NCBI RefSeq assembly: GCF_000603945.1
Contig: NZ_AXCW01000001.1
Coordinates: 62,001 to 126,000 of the forward strand
From: Actinotalea ferrariae CF5-4
GTDB taxonomy: Bacteria; Actinomycetota; Actinomycetes; Actinomycetales; Cellulomonadaceae
DNA: 64,000 nucleotides
Direction of reading: 5' to 3'
Shown piece by piece: positions 55,937 through 64,000 of the stretch (position 1 is the first letter of the stretch; each line of letters opens with the position of its first letter). The position numbers were made by a program, and so were the translations under genes. The notes under the pieces were generated by a model. It was not told where the DNA came from. It was given only the letters and a program-made list of their open reading frames with translations, and made no database searches.

Positions 55937-57621
55937 GCACCTCACCGTCGCCCCGAGCCGAGCAGCCCGCGGCGCCGACCGAGCAGGTGATGCCGATCCT
56001 GACGCACCGGCAGATCCTCATCGCGTTGGTGGGTCTGATGCTGGGCATGCTGGTCTCCGCCTTGTCCCAGACGATCGTGGCCACCGCGCTGCCCACGATC
56101 GTCGGGGAGCTCGGTGGTCAGGACCAGCTGGCCTGGGTCGTGTCTGCCACGTTGTTGACCTCGACCGCGTCCACCCCCATCTGGGGCAAGCTCTCGGACC
56201 TGTACGGCCGCAAGATCATGTTCCAGTCAGCGATCGGGATCTTCCTGGTCTCGTCCCTTGCCGCCGGGTTCGCCCAGAACATGGGGCAGCTGGTCGGGTT
56301 CCGCGCCGTGATGGGGATCGGCGTGGGAGGGCTGATGGCACTTTCCCAGGCGATCATCGGTGATGTCGTCAGCCCTCGCGAGCGTGGCCGCTACCAGGGC
56401 TACATCGGCTCGGTCTTCGGCCTGGCTACCGTCGCCGGGCCCTTGCTCGGCGGCTTCCTGGTCGAGCACCTGTCGTGGCGGTGGACTTTCTGGGTCGGGA
56501 TCCCTGTCGGCATCGTCGCCCTCGTGGTGACGGAACGCGTGCTGAAGCTGCCGTTCCCCCGCCGCCAGCACGCGATCGACTGGCTGGGAGCGTTCTTCAT
56601 CGTCGCCGGGATCAGTGCGCTGCTGCTGATGCTCTCCCTCGGTGGCAAGGAGTTCGCCTGGAACTCGGTCTGGACCTATGGCCTGGCCGCGGTGGCGCTG
56701 GTGATGCTCGCGCTCACGGTCTGGCAGGAACGCCGGACGGCCGAGCCGATCATGCCTCCTCGGCTGTTCGCCAACCACACGTTCGTCATCACCAGCCTGG
56801 CCGGGTTCGTGGTCGGGGTCGCCATGTTCGGCGCCATCATCTTCCTGCCTCAGTACCTGCAGATCGTCAAGGGCGAGTCGCCCACCGCCTCCGGTCTGCT
56901 GACCCTTCCGTTGATGGTCGGACTGCTGATCACCTCGATTGGGTCAGGGCGCCTGATCACCCGTTCCGGCCGCTACAAGATGTTTCCCGTCGCGGGTCTG
57001 CTGGTCGCCGCCGGTGGGCTGGCGCTGATGAGCCGACTGTCGGTGGACACCCCGCTGTGGCTCGCCGGGGTGTTCATGTTCATCACCGGCGCCGGCATCG
57101 GTATGGTGATGCAGGTCCTGGTCCTGGCGACCCAGAACGCGGTGCCCCATGCCGACCTCGGCGTGGCCACCTCCGGGGCGACCTTCTTCCGCTCCCTCGG
57201 CGGCGCGATGGGAGTGGCAGTCTTCGGCGCGCTGCTCACCCACCGGCTCCGCGACACCATCCCCGCGCAGCTCGAGGCGGCAGGCTTCCCCGCCGACCAG
57301 ATGCCCCCCGGGGCCGCGACCCTGGGCAGTCCCGAGCAGATCGCCGACCTGCCGGAGCCCATCCATCTCGCGGTCACCACCGGGTTCGCCGAGGCACTGC
57401 AGACCACGTTCCTGGCCGCCGTACCCTTCGCGTTGCTCGGGTTCGTCATCCTGCTCTTCCTTCGCGAAGCTCCCCTGCGACACACCCGGGGGCACACCTC
57501 GGGCGAGGACGTCGCCGCCGCGTTCGAGACCGCGGTCGACCCCGACGCGCACCTCACCGCCGAAGAAGACGCACCCGCGCCGGGCGATCCCCAGCCACCG
57601 GGGGTGCCCCGGCGTCGCTAG
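55933..57621 (+). CDS. DHA2-type MFS multidrug exporter
   Basis: A 562-residue drug:H+ antiporter with about 14 helices. Motif C-like ALSQTIVATALPTIVGELGG lies in the first helix, and motif A WGKLSDLYGRK follows (about 78-88). Also visible is GYIGSVFGLATVAGPLLGGFL (about 157-177). The C-terminal 60 residues are hydrophilic. The substrate range is unknown. ATG 55933 overlaps the MarR stop. Confidence 0.93.
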   Translation: MSTSPSPRAEQPAAPTEQVMPILTHRQILIALVGLMLGMLVSALSQTIVATALPTIVGELGGQDQLAWVVSATLLTSTASTPIWGKLSDLYGRKIMFQSAIGIFLVSSLAAGFAQNMGQLVGFRAVMGIGVGGLMALSQAIIGDVVSPRERGRYQGYIGSVFGLATVAGPLLGGFLVEHLSWRWTFWVGIPVGIVALVVTERVLKLPFPRRQHAIDWLGAFFIVAGISALLLMLSLGGKEFAWNSVWTYGLAAVALVMLALTVWQERRTAEPIMPPRLFANHTFVITSLAGFVVGVAMFGAIIFLPQYLQIVKGESPTASGLLTLPLMVGLLITSIGSGRLITRSGRYKMFPVAGLLVAAGGLALMSRLSVDTPLWLAGVFMFITGAGIGMVMQVLVLATQNAVPHADLGVATSGATFFRSLGGAMGVAVFGALLTHRLRDTIPAQLEAAGFPADQMPPGAATLGSPEQIADLPEPIHLAVTTGFAEALQTTFLAAVPFALLGFVILLFLREAPLRHTRGHTSGEDVAAAFETAVDPDAHLTAEEDAPAPGDPQPPGVPRRR

Positions 57622-58527
57622 GTGTTGTGGTTCAGGAGCTGGTGACGCATGCGGGATGCAGGAAACGGGTGTCCTGACCCCGACGCCGTTCGCCCTCCGT
57701 TGTCGCCCTGACCGGCGGATCGTGGCCGTGACACGCACAGAGGGCGTGGCGGGTCCGCGGCGGTCAAGCACTGACTGTTGGCCGCACGCCGCTTGAGCCC
57801 AGCGGGACGCGTGCCGTGGGGCCGGCTTGCCGCCGCGCCGGGAGGGGGTCAGCCGGTCGCGTCCGGCGGTCCCGCGCGGTGGCTCCCTGGTCGATCAGCC
57901 AGCGCGGGACAGCCAGCCTGCATCCAGGCCTCCATCGCGGCGACCCCACGGGCCGCCTCCAGCGCAACGACGACGGGCCGGCGATCGGGTCCGGGCCAGG
58001 CGGGGGGCCCGGCCGCCAGCCACGTGGTCAGGACCGCTGGACGTGCGTACCAGTAGGTGCCCATCGCGAGGCTTCCGGTCATCAGGCACCACGCCAGGAG
58101 GCGGGCCGCTCCCAGCAGCCATGTCGCCAGGGTGTAGAGGTACAGCCTGGCGCGAAGGTGCAACACCACGGCACCCCTCTTCCCGGGGTCTCGCAACGCT
58201 CATCGGCTCGCATCGCGCCACCGGGCCAACTCCCGGGGGCTTGTCAGCAACCCTGCCACGACGGGCCGCGCAACGGAAGCGTCCGGCCGTGCCGCCGCCG
58301 TCCCGATCGGCGGCGTGGTGCTCGCCGGCCACCGCGACCTGTGCCCGGTCGAGCAGTCGCTGCGGATGCCGCGACCGACCTGCGGTGCCCGGTCGAATCT
58401 CCTCGCGGACCCGCCCGCCGACCCCGCCCGCCGACGGAGTGCACCCGACGATCGTGTTCGCCGCACTGGCGATCAACGACGACCAGCGGAGCTCATACGC
58501 TCTCGCCCACTGAACAGACGGACCAGG
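57622..58527. other. gene-poor stretch with weak traces
   Basis: About 900 bases between the MFS gene and the glutathione peroxidase gene. One hydrophobic minus-strand frame is listed separately. Near 58440-58513 a plus-strand frame ends HPTIVFAALAINDDQRSSYALAH, whose first half recalls the C-terminal part of some actinobacterial transposases. This is too short to assign. The rest shows nothing I can support. Confidence 0.35.
57849..58196 (-). CDS. possible small membrane protein
   Basis: A 115-residue frame with two hydrophobic stretches (LYLYTLATWLLGAARLLAWCLM and VLTTWLAAGPPAW) and then a helical segment (VVALEAARGVAAMEAWMQAG). The composition is more protein-like than the overlapping frames. 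There is no clear ribosome site and no recognised family. It may be an element-borne membrane protein or chance. Confidence 0.3.
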   Translation of the reverse strand: MRDPGKRGAVVLHLRARLYLYTLATWLLGAARLLAWCLMTGSLAMGTYWYARPAVLTTWLAAGPPAWPGPDRRPVVVALEAARGVAAMEAWMQAGCPALADRPGSHRAGPPDATG

Positions 58528-59049
58528 TCAGGCCTCACGGCCAGGCTGGGGGAGGTGCGCCTCGATCAGCTCTATGATCTCGGGCGCGTCGGGCTCGACC
58601 TTCGGCCGGAATCGATGCACATGGCCGTCGGGGGTGAGGAGGAACTTCTCGAAGTTCCAGGTGATGCGCCCCGCCTTCCCGCTGGCGTCGGGGGTGCGGG
58701 TCAACTCGGCGTAGAGAGGGTGCCGTGACCTGCCGTTGACCTTGACCCGCTCGAACATCGGAAAGGTCACGCCCCAGGTCGTCGAGCAGTACTCCTTGAT
58801 GGCGTCCTCACTGCCCAGTTCCTGCAGGAACTGGTTGCTCGGGAACCCGAGCACGGTGAAACCTCGCTGCCCATAGGTGCGCTGGAGGGCCTCGAGCTTG
58901 TCGTACTGGGGTGCGAGCCCGCACCGCGAGGCGACGTTGACGATCAGCCTGACCTGCCCGGCGTACCTCGCCAGGGTCGTGACCTCGCCGTCGATCGTCG
59001 TGACCGGGATGTCGTCGATCGTCGTGACCGGGATGTCGTCGATCGCCAT
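58528..59049 (-). CDS. glutathione peroxidase-family thiol peroxidase
   Basis: A 173-residue peroxidase of the Gpx/BtuE type. The peroxidatic Cys is in VNVASRCGL (about residue 43), with FTVLGFPSNQF (Gln) and WNFEKFLL (Trp-Asn) completing the active site. These enzymes in actinobacteria usually use thioredoxin. The N-terminus is odd: IDDIPVTT occurs twice in a row before the normal IDGEVTTL. Only one ATG (59049) is available, so the repeat is part of the protein. Confidence 0.92.
   Translation of the reverse strand: MAIDDIPVTTIDDIPVTTIDGEVTTLARYAGQVRLIVNVASRCGLAPQYDKLEALQRTYGQRGFTVLGFPSNQFLQELGSEDAIKEYCSTTWGVTFPMFERVKVNGRSRHPLYAELTRTPDASGKAGRITWNFEKFLLTPDGHVHRFRPKVEPDAPEIIELIEAHLPQPGREA
58990..59037. 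repeat. 24-bp perfect tandem duplication in the peroxidase gene
   Basis: Two identical 24-base units encode the octapeptide IDDIPVTT twice. Other family members have this segment once. The duplication keeps the frame and looks recent because both copies are identical. Confidence 0.85.
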
Positions 59050-59247
59050 GCCTGCTCAACACCGCGGCGAAAACGGGCATTCCCGCCCCGGCGGTGCCGG
59101 CCGGTGGCGCGACAGCCCTCAGCGGGCTGCCCGCGGTGGGGTAGGTCGCTCAGCGCAGGTGCAGGTCTTTCCGGCTCGAGCGGCGCCAAGCCCGTTCACC
59201 GGGGCCGCGGGCATGACCACCCACTCACACGAGCGCACGGGCTTCGG

Positions 59248-59796
59248 TCACCTGCTGCCAGCGCGGACGGCCGCTCGGACCGCCCGCACGGTTCGATCTG
59301 CCTCTTCCGGCGGCGTCACCGGCCCCGATGGCCTTTCTGGCGCTCCACTGACCTCGTCACCGTAGACCTGCTCTGCGGCTCGCCGCAGCGCCGCGAATGC
59401 CGTGGCTATGGTCCGCACGCTGTCGTCGTCCAGGAGGGACAGGAGCGCGACGCGATGTCCGGCGCCTTCGGCCATCAACGTGTCCACCAGCTGTGAGCCT
59501 TGAGCTGTGGGATGCACCTGTCGGGCGCGCCGGTCGGTCGGGTCGGCCACGCGCTCGACGAGCCCCCGGTCTTCGAGCCTGTCCACCAGGCCGGTCACCG
59601 ACGCCGGGCTGATCTTCAGTGCGTCGGCCAGCTCGTGGCTCATCAGGGAGCCGTCGGCGTGCAGCAGCAGCAGCACCTTCAGCTGCTGCATCGTCAAGGT
59701 CGTCTGCAGCAGAGCGGTGAACTGGGCCCGCGAGAAGAGGCGGATCAGCGCCGCCTCGTCCTCGGCGATCGCCGCCATCACCGCATCGCGTTCCAC
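59248..59796 (-). CDS. MarR-family transcriptional regulator
   Basis: A 182-residue MarR protein: TLTMQQLKVLLLLHADGSLMSHELADALKISPASVTGLVDRLEDRGLVERVADPTDRRARQVHPTAQG (about 33-100). The C-terminal 40 residues form an extra charged tail. It starts with GTG 59796, divergent from the RND pump 65 bases away, so it probably controls the pump. Confidence 0.9.
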   Translation of the reverse strand: MERDAVMAAIAEDEAALIRLFSRAQFTALLQTTLTMQQLKVLLLLHADGSLMSHELADALKISPASVTGLVDRLEDRGLVERVADPTDRRARQVHPTAQGSQLVDTLMAEGAGHRVALLSLLDDDSVRTIATAFAALRRAAEQVYGDEVSGAPERPSGPVTPPEEADRTVRAVRAAVRAGSR

Positions 59797-59820
59797 CGTG
59801 TGACTCGATTCTTCGGTCAG

Positions 59821-59853
59821 CCCGTACTATTCACCTCGCACCGACTATACGGG
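59821..59853. promoter_or_regulatory. inverted repeat in the MarR/RND divergent promoter
   Basis: CCCGTA at 59821-59826 and TACGGG at 59848-59853 are perfect inverted repeats within the 65-base spacer, next to TACTAT and CTATAC words that could serve as -10 elements. A shared operator is plausible. Confidence 0.4.
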
Positions 59854-59861
59854 AGATCTCC

Positions 59862-62800
59862 ATGACTCGTCTTGCCCGGCTGAGCCTTGCCAACCGCGCC
59901 GTGGTGGCACTGGCGACGTTGATCCTCATCGTGGCGGGCGTCTTGTCGACGACGTCGCTGAAGCAGGAGCTCATCCCGTCCTTGGAGATCCCGCTCGCGG
60001 TGGTGGTGACGCCTCTCCCGGGTGCGGCGCCGGACGTGGTCGAGCGGCAGGTGACCGAGGTGGTCGAGGCTGCCGTCAGCGGTGTGGAAGGTCTGGAGGG
60101 GACCGAGTCCACGAGCCGCAACAGCCTGTCGGTGGTGTCGGTGGAGCTGGCCTACGGTACCGACCTGCAGGCGGCCCAGCAGGACCTGGAGCAGGCCGTG
60201 ACCCGGGCGGGCACCGGCCTGCCGACGGGCGTCACACCGTCTGTGATCACCGGCAGCATCGACCAGCTCCCGGTGGTGCAGCTGGCGGTGGCCGCCCCGC
60301 AGCTGGACGAGCAGGAGCTCGTGACCCGGGTGGAGGAAGAGGTCGTTCCGCGGTTGCGGGGCCTGGAGGGGGTTCGGGAGGTCACCCTGTCCGGGGCGCG
60401 GGAGACGCGGGTCGAGATCGTTCCGGACCCCGTGGCCCTGGGGGCCGCGGGGATCGGCCTGGATGCTCTCACTTCGGCACTGCAGGCCAACGGTGCGGTC
60501 ATCCCGGCCGGCACGGTCACCGACGGGCAGCGCTCCCTGAACGTCGTGGTGGGCGAGCGGTTGTCCTCGGTGCAGGACATCGCGGCGATCCCGCTGCCCA
60601 CCGCTGACCCCTCAGGGGCACCGGTCCTGCTGGGAGACGTGGCCACGGTCGAGCAGGCACAGGTTCCCGCCACCTCCTATGCCCGGACCAACGGTCAGGC
60701 GAGCGTCGCTCTGGCGATCACCAAGACCCCTGACGGCAACACCGTCAGCGTCTCCCATGACGTGCGGGACCTGATCCCGGGGATCGAGGCGGCGCTGGGT
60801 GAGGGTGCTGCGGTCGACGTGGTCTTCGACCAGGCCCCGTTCATCGAGAAGTCGATCGAGGACCTGAGCACCGAGGGCCTCCTCGGCCTGATCTTCGCCG
60901 TGATCGTGATCATGCTCTTCCTGCTGTCACTGCGCTCCACCTTGGTTACCGCGATCTCGATCCCGCTGTCGTTGCTGATAGCGATGACCGGGCTGCTGGT
61001 CGGTGGGTACTCGCTGAACATCCTGACCCTGGGGGCGCTGACGGTCGCGGTCGGACGGGTCGTGGACGACTCGATCGTGGTGATCGAGAACATCAAGCGC
61101 CACCTCGGCTACGGCGAGCCCAAGGCGCAAGCGATCTTGACCGCGGTGCGTGAGGTCGCCGGCGCCGTGACGTCCTCCACCATCACCACCGCGGCGGTGT
61201 TCGTGCCGATCGGGATCGTCGGCGGTCAGGTCGGCGAGCTGTTCCGGCCCTTCGCCTTCACCGTGGCCGTGGCCCTGCTGGCCTCGCTGGTCGTCTCCTT
61301 GACCATCATCCCGGTGCTGGCCTACTGGTTCCTGCGCGCCCCGGCCGACCATCAGCACGCGGCTGTGGACCGGGACCGTGTCGAGCAGGGCGAGCGCCAC
61401 GGACTTCTCCAGCGCAGCTACCTGCCGGTGCTCCGAGGGGCCATCGCCCACCCGCTGATCACTCTCGCCATCGCCGTCGCCGTCCTCGGCGGGACCCTCG
61501 CGGCCGGCACGAGGCTGGAGACCAACTTCATCGGCGACGCCGGGCAGAATACCCTCAGCGTCGACCAGCAGCTTCCGGCCGGCACGAGCCTGGAGGTCAC
61601 CGACGCCGCCGCACGGCAGGTCGAGGAGGTCATCGCCGAGCTGGACGGCGTCGAGACCTACCAGGTGACCGTGGGCTCGGGTGGAAGCGGGCTGCAGACC
61701 GCCTTCCTGGGCGGTGGCGGCGGGTCGAACACGGCCACCTTCGCGATCACCACCGACCTGGACGCCGACCAGGCCCGGGTCGAGCAGGACCTTCGTGCCG
61801 CGATCGCGGACGTGGAGGACGCCGGGGAGCTGACCGTGACCACCGGGCAGGCCGGGTTCGGGTTGCCGCCGGTGGAGGTCGTGGTCCGTGCCGACGACGA
61901 CCAGACGCTGCGCGAGGCCGCAGATCTGGTCGCCGAGGCCATGGCGGACGTCCAGGGCACGACCGACGTCGTGAACAACCTTGCCTCAGACGCACCAGCG
62001 GTCCAGATCCAGGTCGACCGGGCGGCAGCGACCCAGGCTGGCACCAGCGAGAGCGCTATCGGGCAGGCGGTGGCCGGCCTGCTCCGTGGTGCGCCGATCG
62101 GCCAGGCGGACATCGCCGGGCGCACCACCGACGTCGTGGTGCTCCTGGGCCAGGCCCCCGGCGACGTCCAGGCCCTGCGCGACACCCCTGTCCCCACCGC
62201 CACCGGGATCGTTCCCCTGGGGCAGGTCGCCGAGGTCAGCGAGGTCCAGCAGCCCACCAGCCTGACCCGACAGGACGGGCAGCGCACGGCCACGGTGACC
62301 GCCACCGCGACCGATCAGAACCTCGGCGGTATCACCACCCGGCTGCAGGAACAGCTCGACGCCCTCGACCTGCCCGACGGCGCAGAAGCCGAGATCGCAG
62401 GCGTCAGCGCCGAGCAGCAGTCAGCGTTCGCCGACCTGTACGTGGCCCTGCTGGCCTCCATCGCCATCGTCTACCTGGTGATGGTCGCCACGTTCCGCTC
62501 CCTGCTGCAGCCGCTCATCCTCCTGGTGTCGGTGCCGTTCGCCGCCACCGGAGCACTGGCCCTGCTGCTGCTCACCGGCACACCCCTGGGCGTGCCGTCG
62601 CTGATCGGGCTCCTCATGCTGGTCGGCATCGTGGTGACCAACGCGATCGTGCTCATCGACCTGGTCAACCAGAAGCGCGAGCAGGGCCTGAGCGTGGTCG
62701 ACGCCGTGATCGAGGGGTCCCGATACCGCCTGCGGCCGATCCTGATGACCGCCGCAGCGACCATCGGCGCCCTGACCCCCATGGCACTGGGACTGACAGG

Positions 62801-62972
62801 CGGCAGCGTCTTCATCTCCCAGCCGCTGGCCCTGGTGGTCATCGGCGGGCTGACCACCTCCACCCTCCTGACCCTGGTGCTCGTCCCGGTCCTGTACAAC
62901 CTGACCGAACGCGCCAGCGCGGCCCTGCGTGAGCGCCGAGGCCGCCGGACGGCCACCACCCTCCCAGCCTGA
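59862..62972 (+). CDS. RND (AcrB/HAE1-like) efflux pump
   Basis: A 1036-residue RND transporter with twelve predicted helices and two large external domains. The proton-relay Asp pair is in GRVVDDSIVVIENIKRHLGYGE (about 398-419). Helix 1 is followed by PSLEIPLAVVVTPLPGAAPDVVE, as in the HAE1 type. No membrane-fusion or outer-membrane partner is encoded nearby, as expected in a monoderm actinomycete. ATG 59862 follows GGGAGATCTCC. Substrates are unknown. Confidence 0.95.
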   Translation: MTRLARLSLANRAVVALATLILIVAGVLSTTSLKQELIPSLEIPLAVVVTPLPGAAPDVVERQVTEVVEAAVSGVEGLEGTESTSRNSLSVVSVELAYGTDLQAAQQDLEQAVTRAGTGLPTGVTPSVITGSIDQLPVVQLAVAAPQLDEQELVTRVEEEVVPRLRGLEGVREVTLSGARETRVEIVPDPVALGAAGIGLDALTSALQANGAVIPAGTVTDGQRSLNVVVGERLSSVQDIAAIPLPTADPSGAPVLLGDVATVEQAQVPATSYARTNGQASVALAITKTPDGNTVSVSHDVRDLIPGIEAALGEGAAVDVVFDQAPFIEKSIEDLSTEGLLGLIFAVIVIMLFLLSLRSTLVTAISIPLSLLIAMTGLLVGGYSLNILTLGALTVAVGRVVDDSIVVIENIKRHLGYGEPKAQAILTAVREVAGAVTSSTITTAAVFVPIGIVGGQVGELFRPFAFTVAVALLASLVVSLTIIPVLAYWFLRAPADHQHAAVDRDRVEQGERHGLLQRSYLPVLRGAIAHPLITLAIAVAVLGGTLAAGTRLETNFIGDAGQNTLSVDQQLPAGTSLEVTDAAARQVEEVIAELDGVETYQVTVGSGGSGLQTAFLGGGGGSNTATFAITTDLDADQARVEQDLRAAIADVEDAGELTVTTGQAGFGLPPVEVVVRADDDQTLREAADLVAEAMADVQGTTDVVNNLASDAPAVQIQVDRAAATQAGTSESAIGQAVAGLLRGAPIGQADIAGRTTDVVVLLGQAPGDVQALRDTPVPTATGIVPLGQVAEVSEVQQPTSLTRQDGQRTATVTATATDQNLGGITTRLQEQLDALDLPDGAEAEIAGVSAEQQSAFADLYVALLASIAIVYLVMVATFRSLLQPLILLVSVPFAATGALALLLLTGTPLGVPSLIGLLMLVGIVVTNAIVLIDLVNQKREQGLSVVDAVIEGSRYRLRPILMTAAATIGALTPMALGLTGGSVFISQPLALVVIGGLTTSTLLTLVLVPVLYNLTERASAALRERRGRRTATTLPA

Positions 62973-63229
62973 CACTGACACCCCCGGCGGTCTCCGGCGG
63001 GTCGTGATTCACAGCCGTTCCGGTCGACCGTGGACCGGCGCACCTGTGCCAACCAGGCCGAGCGCGCCTCGGCGACCTTCGAGTGCCGGCGCCACCCCGG
63101 CCTCAGCTACCGGTGCCCGAACGACTTGGCGGACCTTCACACCGCCGCAGTGGCCGTGGCACGATCAACGAGCCGTCCGGGATACCGGGTCAGGCTCCTG
63201 CAGCACGACCTCAACGAAGGGGTTAGGCG

Positions 63230-64000
63230 ATGAAGGCAGCGCGGTTGCACGAGTTCGGCGGTGACTTCGTGGTGGAGGAGGTTCCGACGCCGGAGCCCGG
63301 TGCCGGTGAGGTTCGGGTCCGCGTCGGCGGGTCCGGCGCGTGCCACTCCGACCTGCACGTCCGGGCGGGGGAGATCCCCGTCCACCTTCCCGCCCTGCTG
63401 GGGCACGAGAACGCCGGGTGGGTGGACGCCATCGGTCCGGGCGCCGAGGGCTTTGAGATCGGTGAGCCCGTCGTGGTGTTCGGTGGGTGGGGCTGCGGCC
63501 GCTGCCGTGTGTGCTTGGGTGGCCAGGAGCAGCTGTGCGACACCATGCGGTGGGGCGGTATCGGCCCCGACGGTGGCTACGCGGACTACATGGTCGTGCC
63601 GAGCACCCGGCACCTGCTGGCCGCTGGCGACCTGGACCCGGCGCTCGCTGCCCCGCTGACCGACGCGGCGCTCACCCCGTACTCGGCGGTGAAGAAGGCC
63701 CTCCCGCGTCTGGTGCCCGGCACCACGGCGGTGCTGGTGGGCGCCGGTGGGCTCGGCCAGTACGGGCTGCAGTTCCTCAAGCTCCTCTCCCCGGCGACGG
63801 TGGTTGTCGTCGACAGCTCGGCGGACAAGCGGCGCCTCGCCCTGGAACTCGGTGCCGACCAGGTGGTCGACCCGGCAGACGCCGACGCCATGGAGCAGAT
63901 CAAGGCCGCCAGCCACGGCGAAGGCGCGGCGGTCGCGCTGGACTTCGTCGGGGCCGACGCGACGATGAGGCTGGGGGCCTCGTCGCTGGGCCCGCAGGGC
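63230..64000 (+). CDS. zinc-dependent alcohol dehydrogenase (3' end outside window)
   Basis: A medium-chain dehydrogenase cut off by the window end; 257 residues are visible. The catalytic zinc ligands are in GACHSDLHV and GHENAGW, structural zinc Cys residues in CGRCRVCLGGQEQLC (about 88-102), and the NAD motif is VGAGGLGQYGL (about 171-181). It resembles AdhP/Adh-type alcohol dehydrogenases. ATG 63230 is preceded by GAAGGGGTTAGGCG. The 257 bases upstream hold no supported gene. Confidence 0.92.
   Translation, partial: MKAARLHEFGGDFVVEEVPTPEPGAGEVRVRVGGSGACHSDLHVRAGEIPVHLPALLGHENAGWVDAIGPGAEGFEIGEPVVVFGGWGCGRCRVCLGGQEQLCDTMRWGGIGPDGGYADYMVVPSTRHLLAAGDLDPALAAPLTDAALTPYSAVKKALPRLVPGTTAVLVGAGGLGQYGLQFLKLLSPATVVVVDSSADKRRLALELGADQVVDPADADAMEQIKAASHGEGAAVALDFVGADATMRLGASSLGPQG

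Noticed and set aside
58440-58513. A transposase C-terminus (HPTIVFAALAI...)
   Set aside because: Only about ten residues resemble a transposase; no inverted repeats or further pieces are seen nearby.

Overview
The window is high-GC DNA from an actinomycete. Pointers are frequent GTG starts, many 4-bp stop/start overlaps (ATGA/GTGA), an SdhCAB operon with a single five-helix cytochrome b, a 7Fe ferredoxin, an actinobacterial-type SodX-like protease and a MobF relaxase. A Micrococcales-like host is an inference only; no rRNA or complete tRNA is present.

Left part (1-31.3 kb): energy metabolism and nitrogen-oxide chemistry, with many decayed genes. It holds an MMPL exporter with its TetR regulator, a type II NADH dehydrogenase, a ferredoxin-reductase-like flavoprotein, an AhpD-like protein coupled to aconitase, succinate dehydrogenase (sdhCAB), a pyruvate:quinone oxidoreductase, a TDT-family carrier and a ferredoxin. 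Next comes a nitrite/NO-type cluster: a three-cupredoxin NirK-like protein, an NnrS-like membrane protein, a DUF59 protein, two DUF2249 proteins, a second AhpD-like protein, a cytochrome P450 with an unusual I-helix, a SufR-like regulator and a Crp/Fnr regulator. Beside this sits a DUF6448 protein whose N-terminus copies the leader and first residues of nickel superoxide dismutase, followed by a SodX-like S26 protease. A narK-like transporter start is cut off at about 31.33 kb by an integrase gene. Remnants of HTH, HAD, pirin, sdhAB, NarL and DUF488 genes lie between the live genes.

Mobile island (31.3-55.2 kb): two related tyrosine integrases (31.3-32.5 and 53.7-54.9 kb) each sit just left of a copy of the 3' half of an initiator tRNA-Met gene followed by a shared hairpin. 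The two copies form a direct repeat of about 105 bp bounding a 22.4-kb element. The element carries an excisionase-like protein, a TrwC/MobF relaxase-helicase, a NERD nuclease-like protein, an acetyltransferase, a truncated HsdM start and then a complete four-gene Qat-type antiphage locus (qatA KAP ATPase, qatB, qatC QueC-like, qatD TatD-like) at 38.7-43.5 kb. All four genes overlap, and qatB is split by a one-base frameshift in a G run. A LacI-regulated sugar operon (binding protein, ATPase, permease, GH35/42-like glycosidase, one unknown protein) follows, then a frameshifted aldo/keto reductase and the second integrase, which also carries a one-base frameshift.

Right part (55.2-64 kb): drug-efflux and redox genes: a MarR regulator (probably leaderless) overlapping a DHA2 MFS exporter, a glutathione peroxidase with a duplicated N-terminal octapeptide, a MarR regulator divergent from an RND pump, and the start of a zinc alcohol dehydrogenase that runs off the window.
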